This document shows, one piece after another, positions 11,262-22,160 of a DNA stretch of 64,000 nucleotides (the stretch's first letter is position 1; each line of letters begins with the position of its first letter). Made by a program: the position numbers and the translations under genes. The stretch covers positions 1 to 64,000 of the forward strand of contig JAUVUZ010000012.1 in assembly GCA_030604885.1 (NCBI GenBank), in the 5' to 3' direction. The stretch is from Alphaproteobacteria bacterium (GTDB lineage Bacteria; Pseudomonadota; Alphaproteobacteria; Rhodospirillales; Rhodospirillaceae). The notes beneath the pieces are model-generated. The model saw only the letters and a program-made list of their open reading frames with translations. It was not told the DNA's origin and searched no databases.

Positions 11262-11834
11262 ATGTTCTCCCATGTTCGCCCGGCGCTGGTGTTGATCGCG
11301 CTGTTCACCCTGGTCGCGGGCCTCGGCTACCCCTTCGCCGTCACCGGCCTCGCGCAACTGGCGTTCCCCCACCAGGCCCACGGCAGCCTGGTCGAGCGGG
11401 ACGGCCGGGTGGTCGGCTCGGAGCTGATCGGCCAGGGCTTCTCCCGCCCCGAATACCTGCACGGCCGCCCCTCCGTGAACGGCTACGACGCCGCCAACTC
11501 CGGCGGCTCCAACCTCGCGCCGTCGAGCCGCGCCCTCGCCGCGCAGGTGGCGGAGCGGGTCGCGGCGGTGCGCGCCCTCAACCCCGGCGAGCCGGGGCCG
11601 GTGCCGGTGGACCTCGTCACCGCCTCGGCCTCGGGTCTCGACCCGGACGTCTCGCCCGCCGCCGCCCTCTACCAGGCGCGGCGCATCGCCGCCGCCCGCG
11701 GCATGGCGGAGACCGAGGTGCGGGCGATGGTGGCCGCGTTCACCCGCGGCCGCGACCTCGGGCTGCTGGGCGAGCCGCGCGTCAACGTGCTGGAATTCAA
11801 TCTGGCGCTGGACGCGCGGCGGCCGATGCGCTGA
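11262..11834 (+). CDS. kdpC: K+-transporting ATPase subunit KdpC
   Basis: 190 aa; YLHGRPSVNGYDAANSGGSNLAPSS; position after kdpB. Confidence 0.95.
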   Translation: MFSHVRPALVLIALFTLVAGLGYPFAVTGLAQLAFPHQAHGSLVERDGRVVGSELIGQGFSRPEYLHGRPSVNGYDAANSGGSNLAPSSRALAAQVAERVAAVRALNPGEPGPVPVDLVTASASGLDPDVSPAAALYQARRIAAARGMAETEVRAMVAAFTRGRDLGLLGEPRVNVLEFNLALDARRPMR

Positions 11835-11843
11835 GATCGGCCG

Positions 11844-14519
11844 ATGAGCGAAACCGCCCCCCGTCCGTCCCCCGAAGCCCTGCTCGCCGAAGCCGCGCAG
11901 GAAGGGCGCGGCCGCCTGAAGATCTTCCTCGGCGCCGCGCCCGGGGTGGGCAAGACCTACGCGATGCTGGAGGCCGCCCACGAGCGGGTGCGCGAGGGGG
12001 CGGACGTGGCGGTGGGGCTGGTGGAGACCCACGGCCGCCGCGAGACCGAGGCGCTGCTGGCGGGCCTCGAGGTGCTGCCGCGCCGGGCGGTGGCCTACCG
12101 CGAGCGCAGCTTCGAGGAAATGGACCTCGACGCGCTGCTGGCGCGCAAGCCGGGCCTCGCGCTGGTGGACGAGCTGGCGCACACCAACGTGCCGGGGTCG
12201 CGCCACCTCAAGCGCTGGCAGGACGTGGAGGAGCTGCTGGCGGCGGGGGTGGACGTCTACACCACCGTCAACATCCAGCACATCGAGAGTCTCAACGACG
12301 TGGTGGAGCAGATCTCCGGGGTGCGGGTGCGCGAGACCGTGCCCGACGCGATCCTCGCCGCCGCCGCCGAGATCGAGCTGATCGACCTGCCGCCCGAGGA
12401 CCTGATCAAGCGCCTCAACGAGGGCAAGGTCTACCTGCCCGAGCAGGCGCGCCGCGCGGTTCACCACTTCTTCTCCCCCGGCACCCTCACCGCGTTGCGC
12501 GAAATGGCGCTGCGCCACGCCGCCGAGCGGGTGGATCGGCAGATGGTGGACTTCATGCGCGCCCACGCCATCGCCGGGCCGTGGCCCGCGCGGGAGCGGG
12601 TGCTGGTGTGCGTGGACGAGCGGGCCGACGCGCTGCGCCTGGTGCGGGTGGCGAAGCGCGCCGCCGAGCGCCGCGGCGCCGCCCTGATCGCGGCGACGGT
12701 GGAGACGCCCAAGTCCTACGCCCTCTCCGACGCCGACAAGGACCGCATCGACGGCGCGATGCGCCTCGCCGCGCGCCTCGGCGCCGAGACCGCGATCCTC
12801 GAGGGCGACGACGTGGTGGCGGCGGTGCTGGGCTTCGCGCGGGAGCGCAACGTCACCCAGATCGTCGTCGGCCGCGCGCGACCGGGGCGCTGGGGGTTCG
12901 GCAAGGCGGTCACCGACCGGCTGATCGCCGCCGCCGGGCAGATCAACGTGCTGGTGGTGGGCGGCGGGCCGGACAAGCCGCCGCCGCGCCCGGCGGCGCC
13001 GCGCCGGGGCGACGGCCTGGGCTACGGCCTGGCGCTCGCCGCCGCCGCCGCCGCCACTCTCGCGGGCGTCGCGGTGGATCGCGCCGGACTGCCGATCGCC
13101 AACATTTCGGTGATCTACCTGATGGCGGTGTTGCTGGCGGCGATGCGCGCCGGGCGCAAGCCCGCCATCGCCGCGTCGCTGGCGAGCTTCTTCGCCTTCA
13201 ACTTCTTTTTCACCGAGCCGCGCCGGACCTTCGCGATCACCGACACCCAGAACATCCTCACCGTGGTGCTGTTCCTGGTGGCGGCGGTGATCGTCTCCAA
13301 CATGGCGGCGCGCCTGCGGGCGCAGATGGAAACCTCGCGCGAGAGCGCGCGGCGCACTCACAACCTCTACGAATTCGGCCGCAAGATCACCGCCGCCGCC
13401 ACCGAGGACGACGTGCTGTGGGCGGTGGTGCACCACGTCGCCGCCACCATCGGCGGCAAGTCGCTGGTGCTGACGCCGGAGGACGACGGCGGCCTCGCCG
13501 TGGTCGCCGGATATCCGCCCGAGGACCGCCTCGACGACAAGTCCGCCGCCGCCGCCGAGTGGGCGTGGGGGCAGGGCAAGGTGGCGGGGCGCGGCTCCGA
13601 GACCCTGCCCGCCGCCGACTGGCTGTTCCTGCCGCTCGCCACCGGGCGCGGGCGGATCGGCGTGCTCGGCGTGCAGATGACCGACGGCGCCGACGCGCCC
13701 TCGGCGGCGCAGCTGCGGCTGCTCGAAACCCTCGCCGACCAGGCGGCGGTGGCGATCGAGCGCACCGCCCTCGTCACCGACATGGAGGCGGCCAAGGTGG
13801 CCACCGAGCGCGAGCGCCTGCGCGCGGCGCTGCTCTCCTCCCTCTCCCACGACCTGCGCACGCCGCTGGTGTCGATCCTCGGCGCCGCCACCAGCCTCGT
13901 CAGCTACGACGCGGTGCTCGACCCCGGCAGTCGCCGCGAACTGGCGCAGACCATCCAGGACGAGGCCGAGCGGCTCAACCGCTTCGTCCAGAACCTCCTC
14001 GACATGACCCGCCTCGGCGCGGGCGCCCTCGAACCCAAGACCGACTGGGCGGATCTCGCCGACATCGTCCGCGCCGCCGTGGACCGGGCGCGGCGGATCG
14101 CCCGGCGCCATGTTCTCAAGGTCGAGATCGCGCCCGAGATGCCGCTGATCCGCGTCGACGCGGTGCTGATCGAGCAGGTGGTGTTCAACCTCGTCGACAA
14201 CGCCTGCAAGTACGCGCCGCCCGGAACCGTGGTGAAGATCTGGGCCAAGCCCTCGGACGGCGAGGCGGTGCTGGAAGTGGTGGACCAGGGTCCGGGGATT
14301 CCGCCGGAGGACCGGGAGAAGGTGTTCGAGATGTTCTACCGCGTGCGCCAGAGCGACAGCCAGTCGGGCACCGGCCTCGGCCTCGCGATCTGCCGCGGCG
14401 TCGTCGAGGCGCACGGCGGCACGATCCGGGTGGACGAAGGCATCCACGGCGTCGGCGCCGCGATCGTCGTCCGCCTGCCGCTGCCCGAGGCGCCGCCGCT
14501 GCCGGAGGCCCAGGCATGA
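11844..14519 (+). CDS. kdpD: Osmosensitive K+ channel sensor histidine kinase KdpD
   Basis: FLGAAPGVGKTYAMLEAA, SLSHDLRTPLVSILGAATSL, GTGLGLAICRGVVEAHGG; 891 aa. Confidence 0.96.
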   Translation: MSETAPRPSPEALLAEAAQEGRGRLKIFLGAAPGVGKTYAMLEAAHERVREGADVAVGLVETHGRRETEALLAGLEVLPRRAVAYRERSFEEMDLDALLARKPGLALVDELAHTNVPGSRHLKRWQDVEELLAAGVDVYTTVNIQHIESLNDVVEQISGVRVRETVPDAILAAAAEIELIDLPPEDLIKRLNEGKVYLPEQARRAVHHFFSPGTLTALREMALRHAAERVDRQMVDFMRAHAIAGPWPARERVLVCVDERADALRLVRVAKRAAERRGAALIAATVETPKSYALSDADKDRIDGAMRLAARLGAETAILEGDDVVAAVLGFARERNVTQIVVGRARPGRWGFGKAVTDRLIAAAGQINVLVVGGGPDKPPPRPAAPRRGDGLGYGLALAAAAAATLAGVAVDRAGLPIANISVIYLMAVLLAAMRAGRKPAIAASLASFFAFNFFFTEPRRTFAITDTQNILTVVLFLVAAVIVSNMAARLRAQMETSRESARRTHNLYEFGRKITAAATEDDVLWAVVHHVAATIGGKSLVLTPEDDGGLAVVAGYPPEDRLDDKSAAAAEWAWGQGKVAGRGSETLPAADWLFLPLATGRGRIGVLGVQMTDGADAPSAAQLRLLETLADQAAVAIERTALVTDMEAAKVATERERLRAALLSSLSHDLRTPLVSILGAATSLVSYDAVLDPGSRRELAQTIQDEAERLNRFVQNLLDMTRLGAGALEPKTDWADLADIVRAAVDRARRIARRHVLKVEIAPEMPLIRVDAVLIEQVVFNLVDNACKYAPPGTVVKIWAKPSDGEAVLEVVDQGPGIPPEDREKVFEMFYRVRQSDSQSGTGLGLAICRGVVEAHGGTIRVDEGIHGVGAAIVVRLPLPEAPPLPEAQA

Positions 14520-15199
14520 GCGCGCGGGTGCTGGTGATCGACGACGAGCCGCAGATCCGCCGCTTCCTGCGGATTTCCCTGTCCGCCAACGGCTACGCGG
14601 TGGGCGAGGCGGAAACCGCCGCCGCGGGCGTCGCCGCCGCGCGGGCCGAGCCGCCCGACCTCGTGGTGCTCGACCTCGGCCTGCCCGACCGCGACGGCCA
14701 GGAGGTGATCTCCGAGATTCGCGGGTTTTCGGCGGTGCCGATCATCGTGCTGTCGGTGCGGGCCGACGAGTTCGACAAGGTGGAGGCACTCGACCGGGGC
14801 GCCACCGACTACGTGGTCAAGCCCTTCGGCATCGCCGAGCTGATGGCGCGGGTACGCGCCGCGCTGCGCGCCCGCGCCCCCGCCGACGCCCCCGAGGTGG
14901 TGACCGCCGGGGCGGTGACCGTGGACCTCTCGCGCCGCGTCGTCCGCCGCGACGGCGAGGAGGTGCACCTGTCGAAAAAGGAGTGGGAGCTGCTGGCGCT
15001 GTTCGCCCGCAACCCGGACCACGTCCTCACCCACCGGCAGATCCTCAAGGAGGTGTGGGGACCGGCGCACGTCACCGACACCGCCTATCTGCGGGTCTAC
15101 GTCAACCAGCTGCGCCAGAAGCTCGAAGCCGATCCCTCCGCCCCGATGCTGCTGGTCAACGACCCGGGGGTCGGCTACCGCCTCCGCCTCGGCGACTGA
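14516..15199 (+). CDS. kdpE: OmpR-family response regulator KdpE
   Basis: MSARVLVIDDEPQIRRFLR...; winged-helix C-terminus; ATGA overlap with kdpD. Confidence 0.95.
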   Translation: MSARVLVIDDEPQIRRFLRISLSANGYAVGEAETAAAGVAAARAEPPDLVVLDLGLPDRDGQEVISEIRGFSAVPIIVLSVRADEFDKVEALDRGATDYVVKPFGIAELMARVRAALRARAPADAPEVVTAGAVTVDLSRRVVRRDGEEVHLSKKEWELLALFARNPDHVLTHRQILKEVWGPAHVTDTAYLRVYVNQLRQKLEADPSAPMLLVNDPGVGYRLRLGD

Positions 15200-15231
15200 C
15201 GCCGACACTACCCGAAGGTGGCGGAAGGGTC

Positions 15232-15260
15232 GGGGGCGTTCGTCCGCGCCCCTTTTTTTC
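15232..15260 (+). terminator. Probable terminator after kdpE
   Basis: GGGGCG...CGCCCC stem followed by TTTTTTT. Confidence 0.55.
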
Positions 15261-15553
15261 GTGCGCGCCGCACCAAGGTTACAATCTTGCAGTCGGCGAT
15301 CCGGATTTCCACTTTTGAGCCGGTGCCGCAGCCCCTAGATTTACGGGCAACACCCGATTTTCGAACGGGTTACCTCCAATCCGGTGGAACCGGATGGATC
15401 GGAACAGGGTTCGGGAGACGGCCCCGGAACTGCAAATCCGTTGAATCCGGCGCGCCGCGCCGGGCGGCGCACCCCTTCCGGGCGCCAGACTTGACGGGTA
15501 GGGCGTTCCCACGCGGGGAGTCCCGGACGTCACGCGGGCACGGAGTGCAGCAC

Positions 15554-17482
15554 ATGGCGACGAACGCAACCAACGCGCGGACGGGGCTGGCGGACACCAA
15601 GGTCCGGGTCCAGCAGGTCGGCCGCTTCCTCAGCAACATGGTGATGCCCAACATCAGCGCCTTCGTGGCGTGGGGCCTGATCACCTCGCTCTTCATCCCC
15701 ACCGGTTGGACCCCCAACGAGCACATGGCGAAGCTCGTCGGGCCGATGATCACCTATCTCCTGCCGCTCCTGATCGGCTACACCGGCGGGCGCCTGGTGG
15801 GCGGCGACCGGGGCGCGGTGGTGGGCGCGATCTCGACCATGGGCGTGGTGGTCGGCGCGTCGATCCCGATGTTCCTCGGCGCGATGATCATCGGCCCGAT
15901 CGGCGGCTACGCGATCCGCGAGTTCGACCGCATGGTCGAGGGCCGGGTGCGCGCGGGCTTCGAGATGCTGGTGGCGAACTTCTCGGCGGGCATCATCGGC
16001 ATGCTGGTGGCGATCCTCGCCTACCTCGTGGTCGGCCCGGTGGTGGCGTCGCTTTCGGTCTGGCTCGGGGCGGGCGTGCAGGCGCTCATCAACACCGGCT
16101 GGATCCCGCTCGCCTCGCTGCTGGTGGAACCGGCGAAGATCCTGTTCCTCAACAACACCATCAACCACGGCGTGTTCACCCCCCTCGGCACCCAGGAGGC
16201 GCTGGCCCACGGCAAGTCGCTGGTGTTCCTGATCGAGGCCAACCCCGGGCCGGGCCTCGGCCTGCTGCTCGCCTACTTCTTCTTCGGCCGCGGCGTCGCC
16301 AAGCAGTCGTCGCCCGCGGCGATGATCATCCACTTCCTCGGCGGCATCCACGAGATCTACTTCCCCTACGTGCTGATGAAGCCGCGCCTGATCGTCGCGA
16401 TGATCGCGGGCGGCATGGCGGGGGTGTTCGCGCTCTCGGTGCTGGGCGGCGGCCTGCGGGCGCCCGCCTCGCCCGGGTCGATCTTCGCGGTGCTGCTGAT
16501 GACCCCGGCGGACGGTTTCGTCGGCGTGATCGGCGCGGTGGTGGCGGGCGGCGTCGTCACCTTCCTCGTCGCCGCCGGGCTGCTCAAGAGCGACCGGCGC
16601 GAGGCGGCGGAGGGCGACCTCGACGACGCGGTGGCGCGGGTCCACGCGATGAAGGCGGAATCCAAGGGCGCCGCCCCGGCGGCGGCTCCGGCCCACGCCG
16701 GTCCGGTGCGGCGGATCGTGGTGGCCTGCGACGCGGGCATGGGGTCGAGCGCGATGGGCGCCAACATGCTGCAGAAGAAGCTCGCCGCCGCCGGTCTCGC
16801 CGACGTGCGCGCCACCAACGCGGCGATCAACAGCCTGCCGCCGGACGCGGACATCGTCATCACCCAGGCGACCCTCACCGACCGCGCCCGCCACGCGGCG
16901 CCGGGGGCGACCCACGTGTCGATCGACAACTTCCTCGACGGCGGCGCCTACGACGGCGTGATCGCCACGGTCAAGGCCGCGCGGGAGGGCACCGCTCCGG
17001 CGGCTCCGGCGACTCCCGCCGCCGCGCCCGCCGCCGCCCTGCGGCTGTCGGAGGGGGACATCTTCCTCGGCCTCAAGGCCGCCTCCAAGGAGGAGGCGAT
17101 CCGCTTCGCCGGGCAGAAGCTGGTGGAGGCCGGGTGCGTCACCCCGGCTTACGTCGACGCCATGCTCGCCCGCGAGCAGGTGGTTTCCACCTACCTCGGC
17201 CAGTCGCTGGCGATGCCCCACGGCACCCACGAGGCGCGGGGCGAGGTGATCCGCACCGGCATCGTCGTCTGCCAGTATCCGGAAGGGGTGTGGTTCGGCG
17301 GCGACGAAGGCAACGTGGCGCACCTGGTGGTGGGCCTCGCGGCCAAGGGCGACGAGCACCTCGCCCTGATCTCGGCCCTCGCCGGGGTGCTGGAGAAGCC
17401 CAAGGTGGTGGAGCACCTGTCGCACACCGCCAGCGCCGCCGACATCCTGCGGATTCTCGAACTCGCCACCACGGCGCGCTGA
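15554..17482 (+). CDS. mtlA: PTS mannitol transporter EIICBA
   Basis: [64 protein letters not shown]. Confidence 0.95.
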   Translation: MATNATNARTGLADTKVRVQQVGRFLSNMVMPNISAFVAWGLITSLFIPTGWTPNEHMAKLVGPMITYLLPLLIGYTGGRLVGGDRGAVVGAISTMGVVVGASIPMFLGAMIIGPIGGYAIREFDRMVEGRVRAGFEMLVANFSAGIIGMLVAILAYLVVGPVVASLSVWLGAGVQALINTGWIPLASLLVEPAKILFLNNTINHGVFTPLGTQEALAHGKSLVFLIEANPGPGLGLLLAYFFFGRGVAKQSSPAAMIIHFLGGIHEIYFPYVLMKPRLIVAMIAGGMAGVFALSVLGGGLRAPASPGSIFAVLLMTPADGFVGVIGAVVAGGVVTFLVAAGLLKSDRREAAEGDLDDAVARVHAMKAESKGAAPAAAPAHAGPVRRIVVACDAGMGSSAMGANMLQKKLAAAGLADVRATNAAINSLPPDADIVITQATLTDRARHAAPGATHVSIDNFLDGGAYDGVIATVKAAREGTAPAAPATPAAAPAAALRLSEGDIFLGLKAASKEEAIRFAGQKLVEAGCVTPAYVDAMLAREQVVSTYLGQSLAMPHGTHEARGEVIRTGIVVCQYPEGVWFGGDEGNVAHLVVGLAAKGDEHLALISALAGVLEKPKVVEHLSHTASAADILRILELATTAR

Positions 17483-17489
17483 GGCGCCC

Positions 17490-17515
17490 GCGGGGACCCC
17501 GCGCGGGGTCCCCGC
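17490..17515 (+). other. Intercistronic GC hairpin between mtlA and mtlD
   Basis: GCGGGGACCCC-GCGC-GGGGTCCCCGC, perfect 11 bp stem, no T tract. Confidence 0.7.
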
Positions 17516-17543
17516 CCAACCCAACCACCGCAAGGAGGAGACC

Positions 17544-18692
17544 ATGGACGCCGTTCACTTCGGGGCGGGGAACATCGGCCGCGGCTTCATCGGCAAGGTG
17601 CTGGCCGACGCGGGCTGGCGCGTCACCTTCGCCGACGTCAACGCCGAGCTGGTGGGCCTGATCGCCGCCCGGCGCGCCTACCACGTGGACGTGGTGGGCG
17701 AAACCGCGCGGCGGGAACGCGTTGCCGGAGTGGACGCGGTGTCCGCCGTGGGCGAGGAGGTGGTCGAGCGCATCGCCGCCGCCGATCTCGTCACCACCGC
17801 CGTCGGCCCGGCGGTTCTGCCGCGCCTCGCGCCGACCCTGGCGCGCGGCATCGCGCGGCGGCTCGCCCGGGGCGGCGCCGCGCCGCTCAACGTGATCGCC
17901 TGCGAGAACGCGGTGCGCGCCACCACCGCCCTCAAGGCGGCGGTGCTGGCGGAGATGACGCCCGAGCTGGCGGCGCGCGCCGAGGCGGAGGTGGGCTTCG
18001 CCGACAGCGCGGTGGACCGCATCGTGCCGCCCGCCGCGCCCGACCCGGACGACCCGCTGGCGGTGACGGTGGAAACCTTCTCCGAATGGATCGTCGACCG
18101 CACCCAGCTCAAGGGTTGGACCGCCGAGGTGCCGGGCATGCACCTCACCGACACGCTGATGGCGTTCGTCGAGCGCAAACTCTTCACCCTCAACACCGGC
18201 CACGCCATCGCCGCCTACCTCGGCGTGCTGAAAGGACTGGCGACGATCCGCGAGGCGGTGGCCGACCCCGGCATCCGCGCCACGGTGGCGGGGGCGATGA
18301 CCGAAAGCGGCTGGGTGCTGAGCCGCCGCCACGGCTTCGACCCGGCGGCCCACGCGGCCTATATCGAGAAGATTCTCGGCCGCTTCGACAACCCCCACAT
18401 CGCCGACGACGTGCGCCGCGTCGGCCGCGAGCCGCTGCGCAAGCTTGGGGCCGGGGACCGGCTGATCCGCCCGCTGGCGGGCACCCTCGAATACGGCCTG
18501 CCCCATGTCTCCCTGACCCGGGGGGTCGCCGCCGCGCTGCGCTACCGCAACGATTCCGACGTGCAGGCGGTGGAGATGCGGGAGGCGATCGACCGGCTCG
18601 GCGTCGCCGCCGCCCTTTCGCGGTTCTGCGACGGCGCGCTGCCGTCCACCGCCCTCGCCGAGGTCGAGGCGGCCTACGCCGAACTCGCGTGA
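17544..18692 (+). CDS. mtlD: Mannitol-1-phosphate 5-dehydrogenase
   Basis: [25 protein letters not shown]; 382 aa; follows mtlA. Confidence 0.95.
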   Translation: MDAVHFGAGNIGRGFIGKVLADAGWRVTFADVNAELVGLIAARRAYHVDVVGETARRERVAGVDAVSAVGEEVVERIAAADLVTTAVGPAVLPRLAPTLARGIARRLARGGAAPLNVIACENAVRATTALKAAVLAEMTPELAARAEAEVGFADSAVDRIVPPAAPDPDDPLAVTVETFSEWIVDRTQLKGWTAEVPGMHLTDTLMAFVERKLFTLNTGHAIAAYLGVLKGLATIREAVADPGIRATVAGAMTESGWVLSRRHGFDPAAHAAYIEKILGRFDNPHIADDVRRVGREPLRKLGAGDRLIRPLAGTLEYGLPHVSLTRGVAAALRYRNDSDVQAVEMREAIDRLGVAAALSRFCDGALPSTALAEVEAAYAELA

Positions 18693-18727
18693 TCCGTTAT
18701 TCCCGTTCGTTTTCCGGAGGTTAAGCC

Positions 18728-21292
18728 ATGGCCGACCCAGACCTCGTGTTGCTCGCTCCCGTCGCCGGGCGGGTGGTGCCGCTCGACCAGGTGGCCGACC
18801 CGATGTTCGCCCTCGGCATGATCGGCGACGGCATCGCCGTGGAGCCGTCGTCGGGCGAGGTGTTCGCGCCCTGCGCCGGGGTGGTGGTGTCGGTGCACGC
18901 GCGCGGCCACGCGATCAAGCTGCGCGCCGCCAACGGCGCCGAGATTCTCGTCCACGTCGGGCTGGAGGCGGTGGCGCTGCGCGGCCAGGGGTTCGAGGTG
19001 CTGGTGAACGAGGGCGACACCGTGGCGGCGGGGGATCCCCTGTCGCGGGTCGATCTCGCCGCCCTCGCCGCCGGGTGCGGCATCGTCACCACCCCGGTGG
19101 TGGTGACCGACGACGCCTTCCACGTGGAGCGCCGCGCCGCCGCCGGGCCGGTGGCGGTGGGCGACCCGCTGATGACGGTGGCGCCGGTGGGCGCGCCGGT
19201 GGAACCGCCCGAAACCTCCGCCACGCGCGAGGTGGTGCTGGAAATGACCCTGGGCTTCCACGCCCGCCCGGCGGCGCTGCTGGCCGAGGTGGCGAAGGGC
19301 TTCGCCTCGTCGGTGCAGGTGGCGCGCGGCGACCAGAGCGCCAACGCCAAAAGCCCGGTGTCGCTGCTCACCCTCGGCTGCCGCTACGGCGAGCGCCTGC
19401 GCGTCACCGCCGAGGGCATCGACGCGGAGGCGGCGGTGACGGCGGTGACCGAGGCCATCGCCTCGGGCCTTGGCGACCCGGTGGTGCCGGTGGGCAGCGA
19501 AGCCGCGCCCGCCGCGCCCGAGGCCGCCGCACCCGAGGCCCCGGCCGCGCCCTTCCCGCCGGGCGAGCGGGTGGTGCTCGACGGCATCGTCGCCTCCCCC
19601 GGCATCGCCATCGGCACCGCCGTGCGCCTCGGCTCCCGCCGCATCGAGCCGCCGGAGACCGGCGCCGACCCGGCGAGCGAGAGCGCCCTGCTGCTCTCCG
19701 CCGTCGAGGCGGTGCGGCGGCACCTCCAGGCCCAGGCCGAGGGCGGGCGCACCCAGCCGCAGCGCGAGATCGCCGCCGCCCACGCGGCGCTGCTGGACGA
19801 CCCGGAGCTGCGCGACGCGGCGGAGAAGTCGATCGCGGCGGGCAAGAGCGCGGGCTACGCCTGGAGCCGCGCCATCGCGGTGCAGACGACGATCCTGCGC
19901 GGCCTCGACAACGCCCGGCTGGCCGAGCGCGCCGAGGACCTGGTGGACATCGAGCAGCGGGTGCTGGCGGCGCTGGCGGGCGAGCCGCTGGACGGCGTCG
20001 CGGTGGCGGCGGACGCCATCGTCGTCGCCGACGACCTGATGCCGTCGCAGTTCCTCGGCTTCGGCGACAGCCTGCCGGCGGGGTTCGTGCTCGCCCGGGG
20101 CGGCCGCACCTCCCACGTGGCGATTCTCGCGGCGTCGAGCGGCGTGCCGATGATCGTCGCGGTGGGCGCCGACGCGCTGCGCATCCCCGACGGCGCCGAG
20201 GTGGTGCTCGACGCCGAGGACGGCCGCGCGGTGGTCAATCCGGGCGCGGCGGCCAAGTCGGCGATCGCCGCCGCCGCCGCCGACCGCGAGGCCCGGCGCG
20301 ACGCCAACCGCGCCGCCGCCCACGAGGACTGCACGATGGCCGACGGCACCCGCGTGCCGGTCTACGCCAACGTCGGCTCTGTGGGCGACGCGACGCGCGG
20401 CGCCGCCTTCGGCGCCGAGGGGTCGGGGCTGGTGCGCACCGAGTTCGTGTTCCTCGACCGCCGCACCGCCCCCACCGAGGCGGAGCAGGCCGCCGAATAC
20501 CAGGCGATGGCCGACGCCATGCGCGGCCGCCCGCTCACCGTGCGGATGCTCGACATCGGCGGCGACAAGCCGATCCCCTACCTGCCGCACGTGCCGGAGG
20601 AGAACCCGATCCTCGGCGTGCGCGGCATCCGCATGTCGAAGCGCCACCCGGAGATGCTGCGCCAGCAGTTCCGCGCGATTCTGCGCGTCGCGCCGCTGGG
20701 GCAGTGCCGGATCATGCTGCCGATGGTGGCGGACGTGGGCGAGCTGCGCTGGGCGCGCGCGATCTTCGCCGAGGAGAAGGCGGGCCTCGGGATTTCCGCC
20801 GAGGTTCCGCTCGGCATCATGATCGAGGTGCCGTCGGCGGTGGCGCTGGCCGACCGCCTCGCCGCCGAGGCGGATTTCTTCTCGGTCGGCACCAACGACC
20901 TTACCCAGTACGTGCTGGCGATGGACCGGGGCAACCCGGAACTGGCCGCCGAGGTGGACGCCTTCCACCCCGCGGTGCTGCGGATGATCGCGCAGACGGT
21001 GGAGGGCGCCGCCCGCCACGGCCGCCCGGTGGGGGTGTGCGGCGGCCTCGCCTCCGAGGTGCTGGCGGCGCCGGTGCTGATCGGCCTCGGCGTCACCAGC
21101 CTGTCGGCGACGCGCTCGGGCATCCCCGATCTCAAGGCGTTCATCCGCACCCTCGACATGGAGGCCTGCCGCGCGGTGGCGCGGGAGGCGCTCGATTGCG
21201 ACACCGGCGACGAGGTGCGGGCGCTGGTGCTGGCGCGCTGGCCCGACGCCCTGCCGCCGTCGCTCGCCGACGTCATCGGCGCGGCGGGCTGA
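18728..21292 (+). CDS. PTS fusion protein EIIA(Glc-type)-HPr-Enzyme I
   Basis: EIIA-Glc-like VLLAPVAGRVVPLDQVADPMF...ILVHVGLEAVALRG; HPr-like LGFHARPAALLA; EI GGRTSHVAILAASSGVP and ...VCGGLASEV. Confidence 0.93.
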   Translation: MADPDLVLLAPVAGRVVPLDQVADPMFALGMIGDGIAVEPSSGEVFAPCAGVVVSVHARGHAIKLRAANGAEILVHVGLEAVALRGQGFEVLVNEGDTVAAGDPLSRVDLAALAAGCGIVTTPVVVTDDAFHVERRAAAGPVAVGDPLMTVAPVGAPVEPPETSATREVVLEMTLGFHARPAALLAEVAKGFASSVQVARGDQSANAKSPVSLLTLGCRYGERLRVTAEGIDAEAAVTAVTEAIASGLGDPVVPVGSEAAPAAPEAAAPEAPAAPFPPGERVVLDGIVASPGIAIGTAVRLGSRRIEPPETGADPASESALLLSAVEAVRRHLQAQAEGGRTQPQREIAAAHAALLDDPELRDAAEKSIAAGKSAGYAWSRAIAVQTTILRGLDNARLAERAEDLVDIEQRVLAALAGEPLDGVAVAADAIVVADDLMPSQFLGFGDSLPAGFVLARGGRTSHVAILAASSGVPMIVAVGADALRIPDGAEVVLDAEDGRAVVNPGAAAKSAIAAAAADREARRDANRAAAHEDCTMADGTRVPVYANVGSVGDATRGAAFGAEGSGLVRTEFVFLDRRTAPTEAEQAAEYQAMADAMRGRPLTVRMLDIGGDKPIPYLPHVPEENPILGVRGIRMSKRHPEMLRQQFRAILRVAPLGQCRIMLPMVADVGELRWARAIFAEEKAGLGISAEVPLGIMIEVPSAVALADRLAAEADFFSVGTNDLTQYVLAMDRGNPELAAEVDAFHPAVLRMIAQTVEGAARHGRPVGVCGGLASEVLAAPVLIGLGVTSLSATRSGIPDLKAFIRTLDMEACRAVAREALDCDTGDEVRALVLARWPDALPPSLADVIGAAG

Positions 21293-21299
21293 GGCGCCG

Positions 21300-22160
21300 A
21301 TGGGCGGCGTCCTCGCCTGCCTCGACGACTTCAAGCGCGACGGCGCGGCGCCGCTGCGGCGGGTGACGTTCGCCCACGACGCCGCGCCCGCGCCGCCCGG
21401 CGGGCTTCAGGTGCCGTTCGCGCGGCTCGAAATCGTCCTCGACGGCGTCTACCGCAACGCCCTGTGCGACGCCGCCGGGCAGGCGGCGACGGCGGCGCTG
21501 GAGCCGGGGGAGGCGCTGTTCGTCGCCCCCCAGTGCTGGAACCTGCCCGCGTGGGACGCGGACGTGCGGCTGCTGTCGCTGCTGTTCGGCACCAAGCACC
21601 TGGGCTTGAGCCTGCAAGCCTGGGACGCCGGAAGCCGCGCCTTCGGTCCGGTGGAAAAGCGCGGCTGCGCGGTACCGGGCAACAGCCCGCTCTACCAGAT
21701 GGTCGAGGCCCTCTCCGGCCTGCGGCGGGAGCCGGAGGCGGCGGCCTGCGCCCTGCCGCTGGCGGAGGCGGCGGTGGCCTACGCGCGGGGGCTGGTGGCC
21801 CGCAGCGCGGCGGAGGAGGAGCGGCGCTCGGCGGCGCTGCACCGGGCGGTGCGGCAGTATGTGGAGCGCAACCTCGACGCCGGGGCGACGCGCGAGCGGG
21901 TGGCGCGGCAGTTCGGCGTCAGCCCCAACTACCTCTCCCGGGTGTTCCGCGACCAGGGCGGCACCACCTTTTCCGACTTCCTCGCCGCCTGCCGCATCGG
22001 CACCGCGCGGCGAATGCTCGAGACCGACGCGCCGCTGGCCGAGATCGCCGCCCGCTGCGGCTTCCGCGACGTCAACTATTTCCTCAAGGTGTTCAAGAAG
22101 CGCATGGGCCGCACCCCCACCGAATACCGCCTCAGCGTCCGCGCCCGGCCGGAGGCGTGA
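21300..22160 (+). CDS. AraC-family transcriptional regulator
   Basis: C-terminal double HTH: FGVSPNYLSRVFRDQGGTTFSDFLAACRIGTARRMLETD...CGFRDVNYFLKVFKKRMGRTPTEYR. Confidence 0.9.
   Translation: MGGVLACLDDFKRDGAAPLRRVTFAHDAAPAPPGGLQVPFARLEIVLDGVYRNALCDAAGQAATAALEPGEALFVAPQCWNLPAWDADVRLLSLLFGTKHLGLSLQAWDAGSRAFGPVEKRGCAVPGNSPLYQMVEALSGLRREPEAAACALPLAEAAVAYARGLVARSAAEEERRSAALHRAVRQYVERNLDAGATRERVARQFGVSPNYLSRVFRDQGGTTFSDFLAACRIGTARRMLETDAPLAEIAARCGFRDVNYFLKVFKKRMGRTPTEYRLSVRARPEA

Noticed and set aside
9132-14447. 1771-aa antisense ORF across kdpB-kdpD (and similar giants at 15530-17545, 18674-21334, 45385-48339, 57204-61745)
   Set aside because: Antisense of clear Kdp/PTS/transport genes; low-complexity Arg/Gly/His/Ala-rich translation typical of GC-rich non-coding frames.
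9422-15199. 1925-aa plus-strand ORF
   Set aside because: Off-frame through kdpB, kdpC and kdpD; only the last 227 codons (KdpE) are real coding sequence.
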